Positions 1 through 7,459 are shown, numbered from the stretch's first letter. The stretch is 8,472 nt of DNA from an uncultured Acetatifactor sp. (GCA_934394665.1 CAKRRS010000098.1:1-8472), one strand, 5' to 3'. Made by a program: numbers and translations. Notes: generated from the sequence alone by a model not told the origin.

Positions 1-663
1 TGGGATTCCGTACTGAAGGATGCACAGGATGCAGGTATCAGAGTTATCCTCTTCGACCGTACCATTGATGCAGATGAGAGCCTGTATGAGGCATCCATCG
101 TATCCGATATGGCAAAGGAAGGCCAGACAGCAGTTGACTGGTTAAAGAGCCAGAACTTAAGCGAATACAACATCATCCATTTACAGGGTGTTATGGGTTC
201 CGCAGCACAGCAAGGACGTACCGGTGCTCTGGATGATGCAGCGGCAAACGACGGCTTCAATCTGGTAACACAGCAGACCGCTGAGTGGAACGCAGAGAAA
301 GCACAGCAGATCGTGCAGTCCGTAATCGACGCAGGTACTCCTTTCAACGTAATCTACGCTGAGAACGACGATATGGCTAAGGGTGCTGTAGCAGCTCTGG
401 ATAAGGCTAATATCTCTCACGGTGTCGGCAAAGACGTCATCGTAATGGGCTTTGACTGCAACAAGTGGGCTCTGGAAGAGCTGAAGGCAGGCAACTGGAA
501 CTACGATGGACAGTGCAATCCTTTCCAGGCTTCCTACATCAATGACATTATCAAGAAGCTGGAGAACGGTGAGACCATCTCCGAGAAGACCATCATCATG
601 GATGAGAAGGGCTTCGATGCAACCACCATTACACAGGAAGATGTAGACAACTACGGTATCTAA
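1..663 (+). CDS. ytfQ: Sugar ABC transporter substrate-binding protein, YtfQ-like (5' end missing)
   Basis: Extracytoplasmic sugar-binding protein that delivers its ligand to the permease/ATPase encoded just downstream. The frame is open from the first base to a TAA at 661-663, giving 220 codons. E. coli YtfQ has about 318 residues, so the signal peptide and roughly the first third are outside the window. The visible part starts with WDSVLKDAQDAGI and VILFDRTID, matching the YtfQ segment GWEPVLKEAKDAEIPVFLLDRSID. LQGVMGSAAQQGR matches LQGTVGASVAIDR, and YAENDDMAKGAVAALDKA matches YAHNDDMVIGAIQAIKEA. It lacks the GDFTRSKGKEVMES stretch of YtfQ, having TAEWNAEKAQQIVQSV instead, so its ligand may differ. 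Codon use is strongly biased (GGT/GGC, TTC, AAC, CTG), as in a highly expressed gene. A hairpin follows the stop. Family is clear; galactofuranose is only the best-known family ligand, and relatives carry fructose, ribose or xylose. Confidence 0.88.
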   Translation, partial: WDSVLKDAQDAGIRVILFDRTIDADESLYEASIVSDMAKEGQTAVDWLKSQNLSEYNIIHLQGVMGSAAQQGRTGALDDAAANDGFNLVTQQTAEWNAEKAQQIVQSVIDAGTPFNVIYAENDDMAKGAVAALDKANISHGVGKDVIVMGFDCNKWALEELKAGNWNYDGQCNPFQASYINDIIKKLENGETISEKTIIMDEKGFDATTITQEDVDNYGI

Positions 664-680
664 TCTGATGTAAACGACCA

Positions 681-715
681 GAAGCGCGGCGCATGCTAGC
701 TCCGCGCTTCTTTTA
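681..715 (+). terminator. Hairpin with short T tail between binding protein and ATPase genes
   Basis: A perfect 9-bp stem, GAAGCGCGG (681-689) with CCGCGCTTC (702-710), has a 12-nt loop and is followed by TTTTAT. It sits 17 bases after the stop of the binding protein gene and 39 bases before the ATPase start. No promoter is apparent after it, so partial read-through to the ATPase and permeases is the likely arrangement. It may also protect the upstream mRNA from 3' decay. Together these would raise the ratio of binding protein to membrane complex. The T run is short, which fits a leaky terminator. Confidence 0.75.
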
Positions 716-731
716 TCAAAAATATCAAAAA
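714..731 (+). repeat. Perfect 9-bp tandem repeat in the ATPase leader
   Basis: TATCAAAAA occurs twice back to back (714-722 and 723-731), directly between the hairpin and the ribosome binding site. It is A-rich and likely leaves the translation start unstructured. It is too short to assign a function, and chance in A-rich DNA is possible. Confidence 0.6.
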
Positions 732-735
732 GATT

Positions 736-752
736 AAGGGGTGAAACTTTTG
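736..752 (+). promoter_or_regulatory. Ribosome binding site that favours a TTG start for the ATPase
   Basis: AAGGGGTGA (736-744) is the only Shine-Dalgarno-like stretch here. It overlaps the GTG codon at 741, which therefore cannot be served by it. The in-frame TTG at 750-752 lies about 8 nt after the G run, a normal spacing, and gives a protein beginning MDNNTVLEMKNIHKSFPG. Confidence 0.65.
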
Positions 753-2276
753 GACAATAACACAGTATTGGAAATGAAAAATATTCACAAAAGCTTTCCC
801 GGTGTACGTGCTCTGAAAGGTGTGGACTTCCATCTGAACAAAGGTGAGATCCATGCGCTGATGGGAGAAAACGGTGCCGGAAAGTCAACCCTGATCAAGG
901 TACTGACAGGTGTCTACAGCAAAGATGAAGGTCAGATCTTCATCGACGGCAATGACAAAGCCGTATCCATTCACTCTCCGCAGGAGGCACAGAAGCTGGG
1001 CATCAGTACGGTATATCAGGAGATTACACTCTGCCCGAATCTGTCCGTGGCGGAGAACATGTACATAGGACGTTCCAATAAGATCTATCAGAACTGGAAA
1101 AAAATGAATGAGGACGCAGACAAGATCTTACAGAATCTGGATATCCCTGCAAAAGCGTCCCAGCAGCTGGCAAGCTGTTCTATCGCCGTACAGCAGATGG
1201 TAGCCATTGCCAGAGCTGTAGATATGGATTGTAAGGTACTGATCCTGGATGAGCCGACCTCCTCTCTGGATGAGCAGGAAGTGACAAAGCTCTTCGGTCT
1301 GATGCGCGATCTGAAGGCCAGAGGCGTGGGTATCATCTTCGTAACCCATTTCCTGGATCAGGTATATGAAGTGTGTGACAAGATCACTGTTATGCGTGAC
1401 GGCAGTCTGGTAGGCGAATATGCCATCAAGGATCTGCCCAGAGTACAACTGGTATCCAAAATGTTGGGTAAGGAACTGGATGACCTGTCCGATATCAAAG
1501 GCGAGCAGCCCACGGAACAGAAGACGGAGAACGGAGAGCCCTTATTTGAGACCAAAGATCTGTGCAGCGATGCCGGAATCAAGCCCTTTGACTTCTATAT
1601 TAAGAAGGGCGAGGTCAATGGATTTACGGGACTGCTGGGATCTGGCCGAAGCGAGTGCGTCCGCGCTATTTTCGGTGCTGACCGTGTCATCGGCGGTACG
1701 GTGAAAAAGAACGGCAAGCAGGTCAAGATCAATAAGCCTCTGGATGCTATGCGTTGTGGAATCGGCTATCTGCCGGAGGATCGTAAGCGTGACGGTATCG
1801 TAGGTGACTTGTCCGTAAGAGAGAATATTATCCTGGCATTACAGGTGCTTCGTGGATTCTTCCACCCTATTTCCAAGGTGGAAGCTAATAAATTTGCAGA
1901 CGAATACATCAAACTGCTGGATATCAAGACGGCATCGGCCGAAACACCCATCAAGTCGCTGTCCGGCGGTAATCAGCAGAAGGTAATCTTAGCCAGATGG
2001 CTTCTGACCCATCCGGAATATCTGATTCTGGATGAGCCCACCAGAGGTATCGATGTCGGTACCAAGGTGGATATCCAGAAGCTGGTACTGAAGCTGGCAA
2101 GTGAAGGCATGAGCGTGACCTTCATCTCTTCCGAGACCGACGAGATGCTCCGTACCTGCTCCCGACTGGTAGTCATGAGAGACCGCAAGGTGGTAGGAGA
2201 ATTGTCCGGAGAAGATCTGACCCAGACCAAGATTATGAGTACGATTGCCGGAGGTGAAAGTAAGCATGAGTCATGA
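750..2276 (+). CDS. ytfR: CUT2-family sugar ABC importer, double ATPase (YtfR-like)
   Basis: Cytoplasmic ATPase with two fused nucleotide-binding domains that powers sugar import through the two permeases downstream. From the TTG start it has 508 residues, typical of RbsA/YtfR. Domain 1 has Walker A GENGAGKST (about 39-47), a degenerate signature CSIAVQQMVAIARA (about 143-156) and Walker B ILDEP (about 165-169). Domain 2 has the degenerate P-loop GLLGSGRSE (about 294-302, Arg replacing the catalytic Lys), a full signature LSGGNQQK (about 404-411) and Walker B ILDEP (about 426-430). This asymmetry, one competent and one degenerate site, is normal for CUT2 ATPases and is not a defect. TTG 750 is preferred to GTG 741 because of the ribosome binding site. 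The gene overlaps the first permease by 11 bp, implying translational coupling. Family certain; the symbol and sugar are inferred from similarity. Confidence 0.92.
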   Translation: MDNNTVLEMKNIHKSFPGVRALKGVDFHLNKGEIHALMGENGAGKSTLIKVLTGVYSKDEGQIFIDGNDKAVSIHSPQEAQKLGISTVYQEITLCPNLSVAENMYIGRSNKIYQNWKKMNEDADKILQNLDIPAKASQQLASCSIAVQQMVAIARAVDMDCKVLILDEPTSSLDEQEVTKLFGLMRDLKARGVGIIFVTHFLDQVYEVCDKITVMRDGSLVGEYAIKDLPRVQLVSKMLGKELDDLSDIKGEQPTEQKTENGEPLFETKDLCSDAGIKPFDFYIKKGEVNGFTGLLGSGRSECVRAIFGADRVIGGTVKKNGKQVKINKPLDAMRCGIGYLPEDRKRDGIVGDLSVRENIILALQVLRGFFHPISKVEANKFADEYIKLLDIKTASAETPIKSLSGGNQQKVILARWLLTHPEYLILDEPTRGIDVGTKVDIQKLVLKLASEGMSVTFISSETDEMLRTCSRLVVMRDRKVVGELSGEDLTQTKIMSTIAGGESKHES

Positions 2277-3366
2277 AAAGAAAGTAGAAAAAGGTAATAA
2301 AAATTTCCTGAGCGGATTGTTCCGGCAGCAGATTTTCATTCCCATTGCGGCCCTGATAATCCTGGCAGTATTCAATCTGATCGCAGACCCCAGCTTCTTC
2401 AAGATTACACTGGGATATAACAGCGCAGGAGATCCGGTATTGTCCGGTTATCTGATGACAATCCTGGACTACGGTTCCGAACTGGCTATTTTAGCCATTG
2501 GCATGACGCTGGTCACAGCTGCTTCCGGCGGACAGGATATCAGTGTGGGCGCTACCATCGCCATCGCAGGCAGCGTGATCTTACGAGTCCTGTGTGGTAC
2601 GAATTCCAGACCCGATACCCTGCAGGCTCCCATTATCGTAGCATTCCTGGTGGCATGTGTGGCAGCGATGCTGTTCGGCGCCTTTAACGGTGTGTTGGTA
2701 GCATATTTCAAGATCCAGCCCATGGTAGCGACCCTGATCCTCTATACGGCAGGCCGTTCCATTGCCGCATGGATCAACAACAACGAACTTCCTATCGTAA
2801 GTGATCCTACCTTCAGTTATTTCGGCGGATTTATCCCCGGGATCCCCATTCCCACACCGTTCTTCATTGCAGCGGCCTGTGTACTGGTGATCTTCCTGGT
2901 GCTGAAGTTCACGACACTGGGACTTTACACCCAGTCCGTAGGTATTAATGAGAATTCTTCCAAACTGAACGGCCTGAATCCCACATTTATCAAGTTCCTG
3001 ACCTTCGTGATCCTGGGACTGTGCGTGGCAGTGGCAGCACTGATCAAAGTAAGCCGTCTGTCCTCCATCAACTATTCAGTTATCGCAAAGGATATCGAGA
3101 TGGATGCGATCCTGGCAGTAGCCCTGGGCGGCAACTCCTTAAGCGGTGGTAAGTTCAATATGGCAGCTTCCATTCTGGGTGCATACGTGATTCAGTTCCT
3201 GACCACCACTTTATACAAATTTGATGTACAGTCCGATGCACTTCCCGCTTACAAAGCAGTGGTCGTCATCCTGTTAGTAGTACTCAGTACTCCCAAGGTA
3301 AGAGAATGGCTGTCCGCTCTCGGCAAAAAGCTGAAGCAGGGCAAGACCGTAAAGGAGGTTGGCTAA
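2266..3366 (+). CDS. ytfT: CUT2-family sugar ABC importer, permease 1 (YtfT-like)
   Basis: Integral membrane permease, 366 residues, forming half of the translocation pore with the next gene's product. ATG 2266 is chosen because GGAGGTGA (2250-2257) lies 8 nt upstream; a possible TTG at 2245 lies ahead of that site and has no good one of its own. Visible hydrophobic segments include about 23-40, 70-88, 122-143, 199-218, 243-260 and 331-342. The family motif appears as GGQDISVGATIAIAG (about 88-102; GGIDLSVG is usual), and the ATPase-contact loop as DAILAVALGGNSLSGG (about 280-295). The protein ends in a basic tail and has a charged N-terminus (MSHEKKVEKGNK), slightly longer than in E. coli YtfT (about 340 residues). 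The start lies inside the ATPase gene. The pairing of two different permeases is the YtfT/YjfF or FruF/FruG layout. Confidence 0.9.
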   Translation: MSHEKKVEKGNKNFLSGLFRQQIFIPIAALIILAVFNLIADPSFFKITLGYNSAGDPVLSGYLMTILDYGSELAILAIGMTLVTAASGGQDISVGATIAIAGSVILRVLCGTNSRPDTLQAPIIVAFLVACVAAMLFGAFNGVLVAYFKIQPMVATLILYTAGRSIAAWINNNELPIVSDPTFSYFGGFIPGIPIPTPFFIAAACVLVIFLVLKFTTLGLYTQSVGINENSSKLNGLNPTFIKFLTFVILGLCVAVAALIKVSRLSSINYSVIAKDIEMDAILAVALGGNSLSGGKFNMAASILGAYVIQFLTTTLYKFDVQSDALPAYKAVVVILLVVLSTPKVREWLSALGKKLKQGKTVKEVG

Positions 3367-3370
3367 AATG
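3351..3370 (+). promoter_or_regulatory. Strong ribosome binding site deciding the permease 2 start
   Basis: AAAGGAGG (3351-3358) is a near-perfect anti-16S match inside the last codons of permease 1. It lies 9 nt before ATG 3368. An in-frame TTG at 3359 directly abuts the site and is too close to be used, so translation starts at 3368. Confidence 0.85.
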
Positions 3371-4393
3371 GGTAAGAAGTTAAAAAATATGACAGATACC
3401 AATCTGCTGCTGACCATCACGATCGTAGTATTTTTCGTAATGTATATCGGAGCAATCGTGTTCCAGGGGAAAGGCTTCTTAAAGCCCCAGACCTTCTTCA
3501 ATATCCTGAATGCCAATGCAGCACTGATCATTCTCTCCTGCGGCATGAGCTTAGTCATGATCACCGGTGGGATCGATATCTCCGTTGGCGGTGTGGTAGC
3601 ACTGGTCAGCATGAGCTGCGCGGTATATCTGGACTTTGGCGGCGGAAATGTATTCATTTCCCTGCTGATCGCCGTAGCCATCGGCCTTGCTTTCGGTATT
3701 GTACAGGGATTCCTGGTAGCGTATCTGGACATCCAGCCCTTCATCGTGACACTGGCTGGTATGTTCTTCGCCAGAGGTATGACGACGATCGTAAATACCA
3801 AGCCGTTTAACGTGGCAAATGAGAAGTTCACAGCTCTGAAAGAGACCCGTGTGGTCGTTCCCGGAATGGGTTCTGTGAATAAGCTCGGTGCTTATGTAAA
3901 TGCGTATGTGGAGATCGGTGTTATCGTGGCACTGCTGGTAGTGATCCTGATGTTTATCATGCTTCGCTGGACGAAGATGGGACGCAGCTTCTATGCTGTG
4001 GGCGGCAACAACCAGAGTGCTCTGATGTTAGGTATCAATGTCAAGAGAACCAAATTCATGTCCCATCTGCTCTGCGGACTGTTAGCCGGTATCGGCGGTT
4101 ATGTATACTTTCTGCATGTAGGAAGCGGATCCGCATCCCATGCGAGCGGCATGGAGATGAACGCCATCGCTTCTTCCATCATCGGCGGCACCATGCTGAC
4201 CGGTGGTGTGGGTAATATCATCGGAACCTTCTTCGGTGTATTGTCCTTAAGCACCATCCAGAATATCGTATCCAGCGCAGGTCTGGATCAGGCATGGTGG
4301 ACCGGCATTACCATCGCAGCTATGTTGTGTCTGTTCCTGGTGGTACAGAGTGTGGTCATTGCCAGAAAAAAGAAAATGCTGCAGAGTAAATAA
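3368..4393 (+). CDS. yjfF: CUT2-family sugar ABC importer, permease 2 (YjfF-like)
   Basis: Second pore subunit of the importer, 341 residues (E. coli YjfF about 331). It starts one base after the stop of permease 1, so the two are probably made in equal amounts. It contains the family motif GGIDISVGGVVALV (about 67-80). The segment FYAVGGNNQSALMLGI and the cytoplasmic loop EMNAIASSIIGGTMLTGGVGN (about 263-283) closely parallel AVGGNRTAAELMGI and ELDAIAAVVIGGTLLSGGVG of YjfF. AWWTGITIA near the C-terminus matches the SWWTKIAI of YjfF. Hydrophobic segments lie at about 12-34, 50-66, 72-88, 97-119, 181-199, 231-248, 284-299 and 310-331. It ends in a short basic tail and is followed by a terminator hairpin, marking the end of the transporter operon. 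Confidence 0.9.
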   Translation: MGKKLKNMTDTNLLLTITIVVFFVMYIGAIVFQGKGFLKPQTFFNILNANAALIILSCGMSLVMITGGIDISVGGVVALVSMSCAVYLDFGGGNVFISLLIAVAIGLAFGIVQGFLVAYLDIQPFIVTLAGMFFARGMTTIVNTKPFNVANEKFTALKETRVVVPGMGSVNKLGAYVNAYVEIGVIVALLVVILMFIMLRWTKMGRSFYAVGGNNQSALMLGINVKRTKFMSHLLCGLLAGIGGYVYFLHVGSGSASHASGMEMNAIASSIIGGTMLTGGVGNIIGTFFGVLSLSTIQNIVSSAGLDQAWWTGITIAAMLCLFLVVQSVVIARKKKMLQSK

Positions 4394-4428
4394 AGGCAGT
4401 TCAGAGTTAAAATGTGAAATAAGAAAAC

Positions 4429-4468
4429 GGAAAAGAGCGTGGCTTGCGGACAGTCACACTCTTTTTCC
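4429..4468 (+). terminator. Terminator after the transporter operon
   Basis: A long imperfect hairpin: the arm 4429-4444 (GGAAAAGAGCGTGGCT) pairs with 4452-4468 (AGTCACACTCTTTTTCC) around a 7-nt loop, with one mismatch, one G-T pair and one bulged T. The A run on the left and T run on the right mean the CTTTTT can act as the U tail of the inner stem. On the minus strand the reverse arrangement could also terminate. It lies 35 bases after the permease stop and 54 bases before the chemoreceptor start. The rest of this 129-base gap shows no convincing promoter. Confidence 0.78.
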
Positions 4469-4522
4469 ACTGGTAAGTATAAGCAGTAAAAGAAAACCAC
4501 CGGGTATCAGGGGGGGAAAGCT

Positions 4523-6232
4523 ATGAAAAAGACGAAAGTAAAGAAACAGAAAACTCCGAAAAAGCAGGGATGCAGCCTGTTCCTGCTGTTGATGCTGTTA
4601 GCACTTGCACCGGTAGTTCTGGCAACGGTGCTTCTCAGCACCGCATCCTTATATCTGACCAGAACGAATCTGGAGGAAAGTGTACAGACTACCCTGCATG
4701 TAACTGCGGATAATCTGGCGAAATACTGCAAAGACAATGAAATCACGGTGATTAATGCCAGTGGTTATTATGAGTATCTGGACAGTCTGAAGGACGAAGG
4801 CCTGGAGATGGCCATCCTCCTGGACGGCGTACCGGCTACCACATCCATTAAAAACGAAAACGACTATCGTATCCGTGAGATCCCCATGGATCAGGACCGT
4901 GTGTCCGGCGGAGGAACCGAAGGATATTATGATAAAAACGTAGTGATCGAAGGGAATACCTATTACGGTTACTATATTCCCATTCTGAGTGACGGACAGA
5001 TCACGGCTGTGGCGTTCGCTGCCGAACGGAAAAACGAGATTGCGGATGCACTGTTGGGGATCGAGACCGTATTCCTGATCTCTGCCGCAGGTATCGTGGT
5101 TTTGTTCGGTATTATCTGCTTTTTCTTAAGCAGGGCATTGTCCGGCAAGATGAAAGAGACCGGCAGGAGAGTGGACGCACTGGCAGAAGGAGATCTGAGC
5201 GCCCGGAAGGAAGCGGACAGCATTGTCAGAGAAATCAAAGACCTGTTAAGAAATACAGCACAGATGCAGCAGAATCTGGCACAGGTCATCGGCGGGGTAC
5301 AGGAGGTATCCGGAGAACTTTTAAACAGTGTACAGCAAGTGGCAGAAGGCAGCGACGCCACCACGGAACAGGCGGAGCAGATCGGTTCAGCCATGGAACA
5401 GCTGTCATCGGCAGCAGAGGAGATGGCGGAAAATGTGCAGAATATCAGTGACCGTATGGATGAGATCGGAGAAGCGGTGAATGATATCAGTGCTAGTGTC
5501 GCACAGCTGCAGAAGAATTCGGAAGAGATGCAGGATAACAGCAAAAAAGCAGGCGAAGGCATGGAAAATATCATGAACGGCAGTAAACGTTCCGTGGAAT
5601 CCGTAGACACCATTACCGCCAAGATCCATGAAACCAATGATTATATCGAAAAGATCGACGAGGCAGTAGCTCTGATCTTCTCCATCTCCGGACAGACCAA
5701 TCTCTTAAGCCTGAACGCTTCCATCGAAGCCGCCAGAGCCGGAGAAGCGGGCAGAGGTTTCGCCGTAGTGGCGGAAGAAATCCGCAAGCTGTCGGAACAG
5801 AGTGCCGCGGGTGCCGAGCAGATCAAGAGTCTGGCGCAGGGGATCATGGAGAAATCCGGAGAGACTGTGGAACAGGCAGATGTGGTAAAAGACATCATCC
5901 GTAAGGAACAGGAGCACATCGTCACCACCGGAGAGCAGTACCGGCAGTTAGAGCAGAGCATCAGACAGTCTGCGGAAGAAATCCGGAGAATCGCCGGGGA
6001 GACCGGCCGCCTGTCACAGCAGAAGGAAGATATTCTGGGGAATATCGGAAGCCTCAGTGCCATCAGCGAGGAAAATGCGGCCAACAATCAACAGGTGAAT
6101 GCAAACATTGAAGAAATCCTGACACAGATACAGACAGTGGGCGCAAACTGTGATAAAATGAAACAGATCTCAGGGGAACTGGAGAACTCTGTGGCTTATT
6201 TCCACACAGAGAAAGCACCTGTCGCGGAATGA
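4523..6232 (+). CDS. Methyl-accepting chemotaxis protein with small Cache-type sensor
   Basis: Membrane chemoreceptor, 569 residues, that would control CheA/CheW and hence flagellar rotation. The order is: a very basic cytoplasmic start (9 Lys in the first 15 residues), TM1 (about 18-45), an extracellular sensor of about 135 residues, TM2 (about 181-203), HAMP (about 204-255, with [12 protein letters not shown]) and a long coiled-coil signalling region to about 560. The sensor contains [20 protein letters not shown] and [17 protein letters not shown], the look of single-Cache domains. The hairpin tip [20 protein letters not shown] followed by [20 protein letters not shown] (about 388-427) is the conserved receptor core. 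There is no NWETF-like CheR/CheB tether at the C-terminus. The start ATG has AGGGGGG (4510-4516) upstream. It lies between a sugar importer and a second sugar-binding protein, so a sugar-related signal is plausible, directly or through that protein; the ligand is unknown. Confidence 0.93.
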   Translation: MKKTKVKKQKTPKKQGCSLFLLLMLLALAPVVLATVLLSTASLYLTRTNLEESVQTTLHVTADNLAKYCKDNEITVINASGYYEYLDSLKDEGLEMAILLDGVPATTSIKNENDYRIREIPMDQDRVSGGGTEGYYDKNVVIEGNTYYGYYIPILSDGQITAVAFAAERKNEIADALLGIETVFLISAAGIVVLFGIICFFLSRALSGKMKETGRRVDALAEGDLSARKEADSIVREIKDLLRNTAQMQQNLAQVIGGVQEVSGELLNSVQQVAEGSDATTEQAEQIGSAMEQLSSAAEEMAENVQNISDRMDEIGEAVNDISASVAQLQKNSEEMQDNSKKAGEGMENIMNGSKRSVESVDTITAKIHETNDYIEKIDEAVALIFSISGQTNLLSLNASIEAARAGEAGRGFAVVAEEIRKLSEQSAAGAEQIKSLAQGIMEKSGETVEQADVVKDIIRKEQEHIVTTGEQYRQLEQSIRQSAEEIRRIAGETGRLSQQKEDILGNIGSLSAISEENAANNQQVNANIEEILTQIQTVGANCDKMKQISGELENSVAYFHTEKAPVAE

Positions 6233-6253
6233 CAGAAGCGGATTCCGCACAGG
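6218..6253 (+). other. Hairpin spanning the chemoreceptor stop codon
   Basis: CCTGTCGCGGAAT (6218-6230) pairs with ATTCCGCACAGG (6242-6253) through 12 base pairs with one bulged C and an 11-nt loop containing most of the TGA stop. No T run follows (GAAGTATGAC comes next), so it is not a classical terminator. It could stabilise the upstream mRNA end, pause ribosomes or limit read-through into the binding protein gene. The inner alternative GCGGATTCCGC (6238-6248) competes with it. Confidence 0.5.
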
Positions 6254-6284
6254 AAGTATGACAGAACAGGATGACTGATCAGAT

Positions 6285-7367
6285 ATGAAGAAATGCAGAA
6301 TGGGAAGACGGTGGATGGCAGGGATGCTGCTGGTCTTCGGGATCGCGTTTGCCGGTTGCGGTGCCGGACAAACTGCCATGGATAATACGGCGGCAGAGGA
6401 GACACAGGCGGATCGCATTGTGGTGGGCTTCTCGCAGCTGGGAGCGGAATCTGACTGGCGCAGTGCCAACACGGAGTCCATGAAAAGCACCTTTACGAAA
6501 GAGGCGGGATATGACCTGATCTTCGAGGACGGACAGCAAAAGCAGGCCAATCAGATCCGGGCAATCCGGACGTTTATCCAACAGGAAGTAGACTATATCG
6601 TGCTGGCTCCGGTGACAGAGACCGGATGGGATACCGTGCTCCGGGAAGCAAAGGATGCCGGTATTCCGGTGATCATCGTGGACCGGAAGGTAGATGTGGA
6701 GGACGACAGCCTCTTTACCTGCTTCGTCGGATCGGATTTCGAGCTGGAAGGCCTGAAGATGGCGGAGTGGCTGAATTCCTTCTCTGTCAGTAAGGGGATT
6801 GCACCGGAGGATCTGCATATTGTAAATATTCAGGGAAATATTGGAGCCTCCGCCCAGATCGGACGGACCAGAGGCCTGGAGCAGGGCGTGGCCAAATACG
6901 GCTGGGACCTGTTAGACCAGGTATCGGGAGAATTCACCCAGGCAAAGGGAAAGGAAGTCATGGAGGCTTTCCTGAAAAAATATGATAATATCAATGTCGT
7001 CTATTGCGAAAATGACAATGAGGCCTTCGGCGCCATGGAAGCGATCCGGGCAGCGGGGAAAAAGGTCGGCAGTGATCTGGCGGCGGGAGATATCATGATA
7101 TTGTCTTTCGACGGCGTCAGCACGGAATCCATGGACTGTGTCATGAAGGATGAGATCACCTGTATCGGAGAATGCAATCCGCTCCACGGTCCCAGAGTAG
7201 AGGCGCTGATCCAAATTCTGGAAGAAGGCAGGACACCGGAGAAGTTCTCTTATGTGGAAGAAGGGCTGTATGCACATGATGACACGGTGACTGCCGTGAC
7301 AGTGGGAGATAAGACTTACCGGGTGCAGTGTGTGGACAGCGAGATCCGCAATGAAAATGCATATTGA
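6285..7367 (+). CDS. Second sugar-binding lipoprotein, YtfQ-like
   Basis: Solute-binding protein of the galactofuranose/ribose class (periplasmic-binding-protein fold), 360 residues, predicted to be lipid-anchored on the outer face of the membrane. The N-terminus is basic (MKKCRMGRRW), then hydrophobic, then a lipobox-like FAGC with the candidate lipidated Cys at 25. The mature part follows YtfQ closely: GFSQLGAESDWRSAN (about 48-62), DGQQKQANQIRAIRTF (about 82-97), LAPVTETGWDTVLREAKDAG (about 107-126), IQGNIGASAQIGRTRG (about 182-197), GEFTQAKGKEVMEAFL (about 215-230) and a CNP motif near 297-299 shared with the first binding protein. In-frame TGA at 6276 excludes an upstream start; the best site is a poor AGGATGA (6268-6274). 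No permease or ATPase accompanies it. Arg is mostly CGG and Gly often GGA/GGG, unlike the first binding protein, suggesting lower expression. It may supply the upstream importer or act as a sensor with the adjacent chemoreceptor. Confidence 0.9.
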   Translation: MKKCRMGRRWMAGMLLVFGIAFAGCGAGQTAMDNTAAEETQADRIVVGFSQLGAESDWRSANTESMKSTFTKEAGYDLIFEDGQQKQANQIRAIRTFIQQEVDYIVLAPVTETGWDTVLREAKDAGIPVIIVDRKVDVEDDSLFTCFVGSDFELEGLKMAEWLNSFSVSKGIAPEDLHIVNIQGNIGASAQIGRTRGLEQGVAKYGWDLLDQVSGEFTQAKGKEVMEAFLKKYDNINVVYCENDNEAFGAMEAIRAAGKKVGSDLAAGDIMILSFDGVSTESMDCVMKDEITCIGECNPLHGPRVEALIQILEEGRTPEKFSYVEEGLYAHDDTVTAVTVGDKTYRVQCVDSEIRNENAY

Positions 7368-7376
7368 TCGGTTTTT

Positions 7377-7424
7377 GTAACGATCCGGATACTTCTGCAG
7401 GGGCCGGATCGTTACTTTTTTTTT
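7377..7424 (+). terminator. Strong intrinsic terminator after the binding lipoprotein gene
   Basis: A perfect 12-bp stem, GTAACGATCCGG (7377-7388) with CCGGATCGTTAC (7404-7415), has a 15-nt loop and is followed directly by nine T residues (7416-7424). It begins 9 bases after the stop and separates the chemoreceptor/binding protein section from the flagellar operon. Confidence 0.95.
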
Positions 7425-7432
7425 AGAGGGGC

Positions 7433-7459
7433 TAAAGTAATTGAAATTTAGTCCGATAA
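7433..7459 (+). promoter_or_regulatory. Sigma-28 (SigD/FliA) promoter for flgM-flgN-flgK
   Basis: TAAA at 7433-7436, then exactly 15 bases, then TCCGATAA (7452-7459). The sigma-28 consensus is TAAA-N15-GCCGATAA, so only the first base of the -10 element differs. It starts 8 bases after the T tail of the preceding terminator and 42 bases separate it from the flgM start, a normal leader length. A TTGAAA at 7441 has no partner at a sigma-A spacing. Late flagellar genes, flgM among them, are classic sigma-28 targets. Confidence 0.85.

Noticed and set aside
181..888. Long minus-strand open frame over the first binding protein
   Set aside because: It runs antisense to a clear coding sequence and across the terminator, has no ribosome site or family resemblance, and is rich in Cys/Leu/Ser as expected from reading biased codons backwards. 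The same applies to the antisense frames over the chemoreceptor and flgM/flgN.
1640..1660. Degenerate P-loop (GLLGSGRSE) in the second ATPase domain as evidence of a broken gene
   Set aside because: Loss of the Lys in this site is normal for CUT2 sugar ATPases such as RbsA; the first domain carries the intact Walker A.
4474..4507. Possible sigma-28 promoter before the chemoreceptor (TAAG, then ACCGGGTA after 15 bases)
   Set aside because: The -10 element does not match GCCGATAA after CCG (GGTA instead of ATAA), and TAAA at 4487 gives far too short a spacing. Not good enough to call, though chemoreceptors are often sigma-28 targets.
6258..6278. Mini-ORF MTEQDD upstream of the second binding protein
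   Set aside because: It is in frame with the binding protein but stopped by TGA at 6276. GGAAG lies only one base before its ATG, so initiation is unlikely.
7389..7403. PstI-like palindrome CTGCAG in the terminator loop as an operator
   Set aside because: Six bases, not repeated elsewhere near the promoter; more simply part of the terminator loop.
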